Origin: Fusarium oxysporum f. sp. lycopersici 4287
Lineage: Eukaryota > Ascomycota > Sordariomycetes > Hypocreales > Nectriaceae
Assembly: GCF_000149955.1 (NCBI RefSeq)
Contig: NC_030986.1
Span: 2,758,084 to 2,822,083, forward strand
Length of the DNA stretch: 64,000 nucleotides
Direction of reading: 5' to 3'
Shown here: piece by piece, positions 57,904 to 64,000 of the stretch
Layout: every line of letters begins with the position of its first letter
Numbering within the stretch: the first letter of the stretch is position 1
The notes under the pieces: model-generated
The model's database searches: none
Seen by the model: the letters and a program-made list of their open reading frames with translations, nothing else
What the model was told of the DNA's origin: nothing
Position numbers and translations under genes: made by a program

Positions 57904-58416
57904 TTTGTGGATGAATTGCGATATTTAGCATGGCAACCATATATGATAGGAACCAAACACGAGCTGTTACTGATTTCACCAGCGGTGGCTCATCAATACA
58001 AGATATTCATGCATGACGAGGTTATTTTGAAATTTTGGCACCTGTGACAGAACTAGAGCCAATTGAAGGTTGAGATGGCCCCGGGGGATACGACGTGTTG
58101 GCAACAGGGTGGCGGCATTGGCACAACTGTTGTGTAGAGCCGTCCAGTGAAAGCAACACCTCGTTCCTCAGTAGCATGGTCAATTCATCTGTATGTCTTC
58201 AAATTTATCCAACATCATGATACTAAAATATTCGTCGCAGAGCCCTCATTGGCTTTTATGCTGGGGCTCTGTGCACCGCCTTACTAGCTGCTATAGGTAA
58301 TAAGCTCTGGCCTTTCTGTTTGCCGCCTTGACACGTTTAGGAAGCTGCGTTTGTCCCCAGATTAACAAAGATTCATTGGCCGACGTGACCTGAAAACGTC
58401 TGTCACAGCCACGGGC
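57904..58416. other. DPP3 promoter region
   Basis: 513 bp upstream of the DPP3 start. No specific motif was identified. Confidence 0.5.
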
Positions 58417-61140
58417 ATGCCTTCTCCCAACTTAATCTCACCGTCTCTCGTATTTCAGAGACTGCCTTCACTAAGAACAACAGCCTTAAGGTCAAACCTC
58501 CTGACGCGACGACCCGTTCCTCGCTTTACGAAGTCTTTCAACCACCAGAGCCTTCACAGGTTTTCAACCTCTGCCATCGTCATGAACCCAAACGAGCTGG
58601 TCCACTACCTCGCCGACAAGCCCCCTTCGGTGGTTAGGCTCGAGATTGAGAAGCACTTTGATGCCCTGAATGACAAGCAGAAGCGTTACGCTCACTTTAT
58701 CAGCAAGTAAGTTTTGTTACCGATTGTGTATAAGTTGTTGTGAAGCTCGATCAAATTGGAATGAGGGGTAACAATGCTTACGAGGGAGGGGTCGTGTGGC
58801 TTATGTTAACACACCATCATAGAGCTGCTTTCGCTGGTACCAGAATTGTCCTTCGACAGATCTCCCCCGAGTCTGAGCCAATATTTGACTTGATTTTGAC
58901 TCTCCACAAGTCTGCCAACGGCGATTGGACTGCCCTAGCAAAGAAGGCTGGCGTCGAAGAAGATGAGGTTACCCGCTTCCTCGAGTACGCTGCCATGTTC
59001 CTTGGCAATAATGGCAACTACAAGAGCTTCGGCGACTCCAAGTTCATTCCCCGGTGCTCGGAGAAGACCGTGGCTGCTCTCGCTTCCACTTCACCTGAGG
59101 CCAACAAGTTTTACGAGGCGACAAAGGGAGGCATCTTCAGCTCTAGTAACCCCGCCATGATGCACCTTGGCTATCCCGACGATGGCCACATGACTACTTA
59201 CTACCCCGAATCTTCGCACATTACGAAGGACGAAATCAAGGCTGTTTCTGACTGGATGGAGTCCAAGGGTCTTTTGCCCGAGAACAACCGACTTCGCAAG
59301 ACCTCAGAGGGTAACTACGAGATCCTAATCGCTTCAGCTGTCAAGGAAATCCCCAGTGAAGGAGGTGACGTTGGCAAGCAGACCGAGTTTACCGTGGAGG
59401 ATGGACCTCTCAAGAGCAAGACAATCAAGCTGGTCTACGGCGACTATGCTGAGGAGATGAAGAACATCACAGCTTTCATCAACGGTGCTGCCGAGAATGC
59501 GGAGAACGATACCCAGAAGAAGATGCACGAGGCTTACAGCAAGTCCTTTGAGTCCGGCTCACTGGAGGCCTTCAAGGATAGTCAAAGATACTGGATCAAG
59601 GACAAGGGTCCTATGGTTGAGTCCAACATTGGTTTCATCGAGACCTATCGAGACCCTGCTGGTATTCGTGGAGAGTGGGAAGGCTTTGCCTCTAGTAAGC
59701 TTCTTATCAATATACGCCCTGGGCGAGGAATTACTGACTTTTTATATAGTGGTCAACCGTAAGATTTATTTAGCCAAAGATTTGACCAATCACTGACCGT
59801 TGCCCAGTTGAGCGAACTCGCGCATTTGGAGAGCTTGTGAAGAACGCCCCCAAGCTCATTCCTCTGTTGCCTTGGGGCTCGGAGTTTGAGAAGGACAAGT
59901 TCCTGTCTCCCGACTTCACATCCCTTGAGGTTCTCACCTTTGCTGGTCAGTGACCTAGTGATACTAGATTCATCAAATCCAGACATGCTAACATTGAGTC
60001 TAGGTTCTGGTATTCCTGCTGGTATAAACATGTAGGTTCCCAGAACAAAACCGATATCAAGCGGAAAGTGGATTGTTGACATTGTTCGTAGCCCCAACTA
60101 TGATGATATCCGCCAGACTGAGGGTTTCAAGAATGTGTCACTTGGAAATGTTCTCAGTGCCAAGGCACCTGATGAGAAGATTCCTTTCATTCGAGACGAA
60201 GATCTTGAGGTTTACAAGAAGCAGAGAGATGCTTCCTTTGAAGTTCAAGTTGGCCTCCACGAACTTACTGGTATGTAAACCTACCTCGAGTCTCTTGAAT
60301 CTACTGCTCATATTCGTCAGGTCATGGTTGCGGTAAACTTCTCCAAGAGACATCCCCAGGCACCTACAACTTCGATAAGGAGAAACCTCCCGTCAGTCCT
60401 GTGGATAACAAGCCTATCACAACCTGGTACAAGCCCGGTCAGACTTGGGGTTCTGTCTTTGGTAGCATTGCTGCCTCGTACGAGGAGTGCCGTGCCGAGC
60501 TTGTTGCTATGCACCTAAGCTGCGAGTTCCCTGTTCTCAAGATTTTCGGATTTGGTGATGGTTCCGAGGATATCAATGGCGAAGCTGGTGATGTCCTTTT
60601 CGCCTCCTACCTATCCATGGCCCGAGCTGGACTTGCTTCCCTTGAGATGTGGGATCCTAAGAGCCAGAAATGGGGCCAGGCTCATAGCCAAGCTCGCTTC
60701 TCCATCCTCAAGTGCTTCCTTGAGGCCGAGGACGATTTCTGCAAGCTTGATTACAAAGAGGATGATCTTTCCGATTTGACCATCAAGTTGGATCGCTCCA
60801 AGATCCTTACGGCTGGTCGAGATGGTAAGATTTATCTCAAACGACTTGACATGAGCTAACAAATCCGCCAGCTGTTGCCAAGTATCTCCAGAAGCTGCAC
60901 ATCTACAAATCGACCGCCGATGTTAAGACTGGTACTGACTTTTACGTCCACATGACAACTGTTGACACTGAATTCTGGGGCAAGAAGGTCCGTGACATTG
61001 TTCTCAAAAACAAGCAGCCTCGCAAGATCTTCGTTCAGGCCAATACGTCTCTGGATGAGTCATCTGGAAAGGTTTCGATCAAGCACTACGAAGCCTCGTT
61101 GACTGGCATGATTGAGAGCTGGGTAGAGCGCAACTTGTAA
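58417..61140 (+). CDS. DPP3: Dipeptidyl peptidase III (M49 metallopeptidase)
   Basis: Eight exons: 58417-58706, 58823-59694, 59750-59758, 59808-59945, 60004-60031, 60092-60270, 60321-60824, 60872-61140; 762 aa. DPP III removes dipeptides from the N-terminus of oligopeptides in a zinc-dependent way. The active site HELTGH (H502, E503, H507) is interrupted by the sixth intron, whose splice joins G to GT. The second zinc motif EECRAE is at 560-565. Family stretches [26 protein letters not shown] and [13 protein letters not shown] (quoted in part) match human DPP3. Exon 3 is only 9 nt. The first 55 residues, before an internal ATG at 58582 ([10 protein letters not shown]), are Arg/Ser-rich without acids, like a mitochondrial presequence. 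Introns are 47-116 nt. Confidence 0.94.
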
Positions 61141-61643
61141 AATCAAAAATGGAACATCATGGCTGCGTTAACTGGATGGCAATCTTAGGATAAGTGAAGA
61201 GAAGAGATAGTACTCATATTGATGCTATGAATCTGAGTCTCAGTCACCCTTTGCCCCCCCGAGAGGATTGACATACCAGCACACCGATGAACACACGTAA
61301 AATTTGAAATCTTGTTAATCATTCATAAATCAATGTCCATTTTTGACCAGATCAGATCTGAGAACTCTTAAGATCGCTCACACCAGTTGTTTTTATCACT
61401 CAGGAGATGGGATATCCGAGTGAAGTTCATCATCATCGGCCTCTGACCGGAAGCCTCTAGAATTTTGTATGCTCGTTTGTTTTTTTGACTGTAAAACCTG
61501 ATTACAGACGCCAAAATAGGACCGATGCCGTCGACTTCCAAATGCAATTGGCCAAACCAGCCCATTTCGGAGACCCTTGCCGTTCTACAACCCGTTGTGT
61601 CGCAACCCCGGTACTCCCATCACCCCGGCACAAGATTGCACGT
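61141..61643. other. Convergent 3' flanks DPP3 / RPL6
   Basis: 503 bp between convergent stop codons; nothing else seen. Confidence 0.55.
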
Positions 61644-62624
61644 TTACCAGGCCATCTCGTGGGGCTTGTCACCCTTCCTCAAGCTGAAAGAGCTGGAGAG
61701 GTAAGAAGCCAGCATGTCAACCTTCTTGATGTTGGCAATCAGAGCCTTGTCGATGGCCTTCTGGTCGGCGGCACGGCTGCTGTTGACCTCCTTCTTCTGT
61801 AAACAGCTGTCAGTGACCTGATACTTCGCGAGTACTGTTCTGGACTTGTTGTATCGTACCTGGGGCTTCTCTCCCTGCTTGAAGAAAGCCTCCTCACCAG
61901 CCTTCTCCTTGGCCTTCTCAGCGGTGAAGTACTTGGGCTGAGAAACCTCCTCGATCTTCTTCTCGTCGAGACCGGAGATGTCGACCTTGTAAGAGGTAGC
62001 GATGACGTATCGGGAGTTAACTCGTCGCAGAGGAACACCGTTGATCTTGAAGGGGCCGGTGACGAGGAGGACACCCTGGTCGAGGGACTTCAGGAGAATG
62101 ACACGCTTGCCACGGAAGCGGCCAGCGAGGAGGATGAGGACAGTGCCGGGCTGGAGGGACTTGCGAGGGGCCCAAGATCGGACAGCCTTGCGGACCTGTG
62201 GTTTTCAGCTGTTAGCAGGCTGGCACTTGGTTAAGCTGAATATTGCTGCAGGCAGTTGCTATATGTAGAGAAGGTGCAGTCGTCAATCGATATTTGTCGC
62301 AGGTTTTGCAGATCTGTGCGTTCGATATATATATGGCATTGAAATTCGAAGCTTTTCGTCGTTCAAAGTGTGTCCTTCTTGCGATGGCAGTCGGATTGCC
62401 ATGAACCAAACTCATTCTCTCAACTCCTCGGTTCCCATATCCCAACCGCGCACTCCGAAACATAACGCAACTGCCTGCAAATGCATCGCAATCATCACCA
62501 AAAGACTCACCTTCTTGTTCTCGGCATCGTCGTCAGCGGGGTACCACTTCTTAGCCTTCTCCGAAGAGGCAGGAACCTCTCGGGTCGACTTTCCGAATGT
62601 CTTGCTCGTGGGCTTCGCCGACAT
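61644..62624 (-). CDS. RPL6: 60S ribosomal protein L6 (eL6)
   Basis: Exons 62511-62624, 61860-62195 and 61644-61796 (introns 315 and 63 nt) encode 200 aa. The N-terminus is [18 protein letters not shown]. The eL6 core reads [60 protein letters not shown] and [11 protein letters not shown]. The C-terminus contains [20 protein letters not shown] and ends DKPHEMAW. Both splice junctions fall between codons. The 315-nt first intron is the longest in the window, as is common for ribosomal protein genes. A CACGTG box lies 167-172 bp upstream of the start. The gene is divergent from HSP78 (679 bp). Confidence 0.95.
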
Positions 62625-63303
62625 TGTGACTCTCCTGGCTGGTTGACTTGGGGTTGGGTGAAAAGAGGAAGTGAAGTCGGTGGTGTTGAGGTGGTGTAGG
62701 CCCAAAATGTAAATTGTCTTTGTGGGCGAAGCCTAGAAAGTGTGGCGAACTGCCCAATCAAAATCGAGCCAAAGTCCCCACCGACTGAGTCACGTGGTAG
62801 ATCTTCTTAGGGCAGAATGAGCCAGTTGTGGTTGTGGTTGCCAAAATTTTCTAGCGTGCCACTTAATAACGAGATAGCCTTAGAAGTTGGTTAAGACCAA
62901 CAATGTACAAGCATCACATGATTTAATTATGCCTGAATGGCAGAAGCATGAGAAAGAAGAACATACCAGAAGATTTGCGTTTGCAAATACCCGTGTTTCT
63001 GGTCTCCTTACCTTGCTTCTCACTAGACAAGCTGCCTCTTAGGCGACAGAATATATGCGTGAGGCCATCACGTAAGTTTTCTGTCTTGCGCAGTCAGTCA
63101 CATGATTATCGGATACAAGTTGGCGCTACTTATCTTATCAGCTCTAGCGTCTCTCAATGACGGATGATCGAACTTGCGAGAATATGCTCCATTCGCCTTG
63201 AAGCGTGTAGCCGAGTTTCGTGTCGTAGATAATAAAAGGTCTCCCGCATGTTGAAGAAATCCACGATCTTGTCCTCGTTTTCTTTCCTTTAGACGTTCTT
63301 TAC
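62625..63303. other. Divergent promoter RPL6 / HSP78
   Basis: 679 bp between start codons with one CACGTG box. I did not find a clean nGAAnnTTCn heat-shock element on the HSP78 side by eye. Confidence 0.5.
62791..62796. promoter_or_regulatory. CACGTG box at the RPL6 promoter
   Basis: CACGTG within AGTCACGTG, the reverse complement of the CACGTGACT word at the RPL35 promoter, and at nearly the same distance from the start codon (about 170 bp). Confidence 0.55.
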
Positions 63304-64000
63304 ATGCCTTCTATCACAGTGCCCAACATGCAAGCACGCAAGCAAATAATCACATCAACACAGCGCATGGCTGCTAGTGCCCGGACCCGATCCGTCCAAC
63401 CACTTACACGGGTGCTTGCCACCCAACCTTTGAGACCAACTTCTCTACGATTGATTCCAAGTCTTGCTATCAGGTCATATGCCAATGGCCGTCCACATCC
63501 TCCTGGTGGCACTCACCGGATGAATATGGGCGGCGAAGAAGAGAAGCCTGCTCTAGAACAATTTGGTATCGACTTGACTGCCCGAGCCAAGGATGGAAAG
63601 CTGGATCCAGTTATTGGAAGAGACGCAGAGATTCAGCGAACCATTCAAATCTTGTCAAGGCGAACCAAGAATAATCCAGTCCTGATCGGTAACGCAGGTA
63701 CTGGAAAGACAGCAATTCTTGAGGGTCTTGCCCTCCGTATTGTCCGAGGTGACGTCCCTGAGAGTATCAAGAACAAGAGGGTCATCAGCCTTGACCTTGG
63801 CTCTCTCATTGCCGGCGCTAAGTTCAGAGGAGACTTTGAAGAGAGGTTAAAGAAGGTCTTGACAGAGGTGGAACAAGCTCAAGGAGAAGTTATTCTTTTT
63901 ATTGATGAATTGCACACACTCCTCGGACTTGGGAAGGCTGAAGGGTCTATTGATGCATCAAATCTCCTGAAGCCTGCTTTGGCCCGTGGCGAACTTCAAT
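63304..64000 (+). CDS. HSP78: Mitochondrial Hsp78/ClpB disaggregase, 5' part
   Basis: Open from the ATG at 63304 to the window end, 232 codons, no stop reached; the rest lies outside. Hsp78 is the mitochondrial ClpB-type AAA+ disaggregase that works with Ssc1. A presequence ([20 protein letters not shown] ... RSYANG) is followed by [20 protein letters not shown] and [20 protein letters not shown]. This goes directly into the first AAA module without the Clp N-domain, as in Hsp78 and unlike cytosolic Hsp104. Walker A is GNAGTGKT (K135), Walker B is ILFIDELHT (D201, E202), and [17 protein letters not shown] is the pore-loop region. Confidence 0.93.
   Translation, partial: MPSITVPNMQARKQIITSTQRMAASARTRSVQPLTRVLATQPLRPTSLRLIPSLAIRSYANGRPHPPGGTHRMNMGGEEEKPALEQFGIDLTARAKDGKLDPVIGRDAEIQRTIQILSRRTKNNPVLIGNAGTGKTAILEGLALRIVRGDVPESIKNKRVISLDLGSLIAGAKFRGDFEERLKKVLTEVEQAQGEVILFIDELHTLLGLGKAEGSIDASNLLKPALARGELQ

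Noticed and set aside
62196..62510. Possible C/D snoRNA in the long RPL6 intron (GTGATGA near the 5' end, CTGA near the 3' end on the minus strand)
   Set aside because: The boxes are about 300 nt apart and no terminal stem or guide was seen.
1..64000. tRNA, 5S rRNA, CRISPR or transposase genes
   Set aside because: I looked by eye for B-box-like GGTTCRANNCC words, the fungal 5S start and regularly spaced repeats, and saw none that held up; a tRNAscan-SE and Rfam search would be decisive.

Overview
The window is nuclear DNA of a filamentous ascomycete, most likely a sordariomycete of the Hypocreales (Fusarium-like). The grounds are the protein sequences themselves, the density (27 well-supported genes plus one doubtful one in 64 kb), short spliceosomal introns (mostly 47-116 nt, GT...AG, with CTAAC-type branch sites where I looked), and the gene types present (palF-like arrestin, arg-13 carrier, zafA-type zinc regulator). 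The genus is inferred, not proven. All coordinates of spliced genes were worked out by hand from splice motifs and reading-frame phase; every exon set closes in frame.

Layout. 0-9 kb: mitochondrial thiamine pyrophosphate carrier (TPC1), a nucleoside hydrolase, the spliceosomal RED/IK protein and the translesion polymerase REV1. 9-14 kb: a small WSC surface protein and a secreted GH78-type rhamnosidase, divergent over 1.3 kb. 14-23 kb: permease chaperone SHR3, thymidylate synthase, ornithine carrier arg-13, a TspO-family membrane protein and replication licensing factor CDC6. 24-31 kb: an alpha-arrestin, the mitochondrial J-protein JAC1 and a cytochrome b2-like hydroxyacid dehydrogenase that ends in SKL. 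33-41 kb: a DUF3712 membrane protein, an HCNGP/SAP30BP homologue, the DEAD-box helicase PRP5 and a small putatively myristoylated protein. 43-54 kb: a zinc-responsive C2H2 regulator (zafA/ZAP1 type), ribosomal L35, the SNARE GOS1, ATP10, branched-chain acyltransferase E2 and gluconokinase. 53.6-58.4 kb is gene-poor. 58-64 kb: dipeptidyl peptidase III in eight exons, ribosomal L6 and the start of HSP78, cut by the window end.

This is mostly core genome. The genes do not form one pathway or a metabolite cluster. Recurring themes are mitochondrial function (TPC1, arg-13, JAC1, ATP10, E2, HSP78), pre-mRNA splicing (RED, PRP5, HCNGP) and the G1/S programme (thymidylate synthase and CDC6, which carry the same GTCGCGT/ACGCGAC palindromic promoter element). 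I found no CRISPR array, complete transposon, rRNA or tRNA gene, and no convincing new multi-gene system. The most rewarding items are regulatory and protein-level: shared promoter elements, a peroxisomal signal on a cytochrome b2-like enzyme, four PSAP motifs in the arrestin, tiny coding exons in RPL35 and DPP3, cysteine repeats in the zinc regulator, and a GC-rich island between 16-bp direct repeats at 57.2-57.9 kb.
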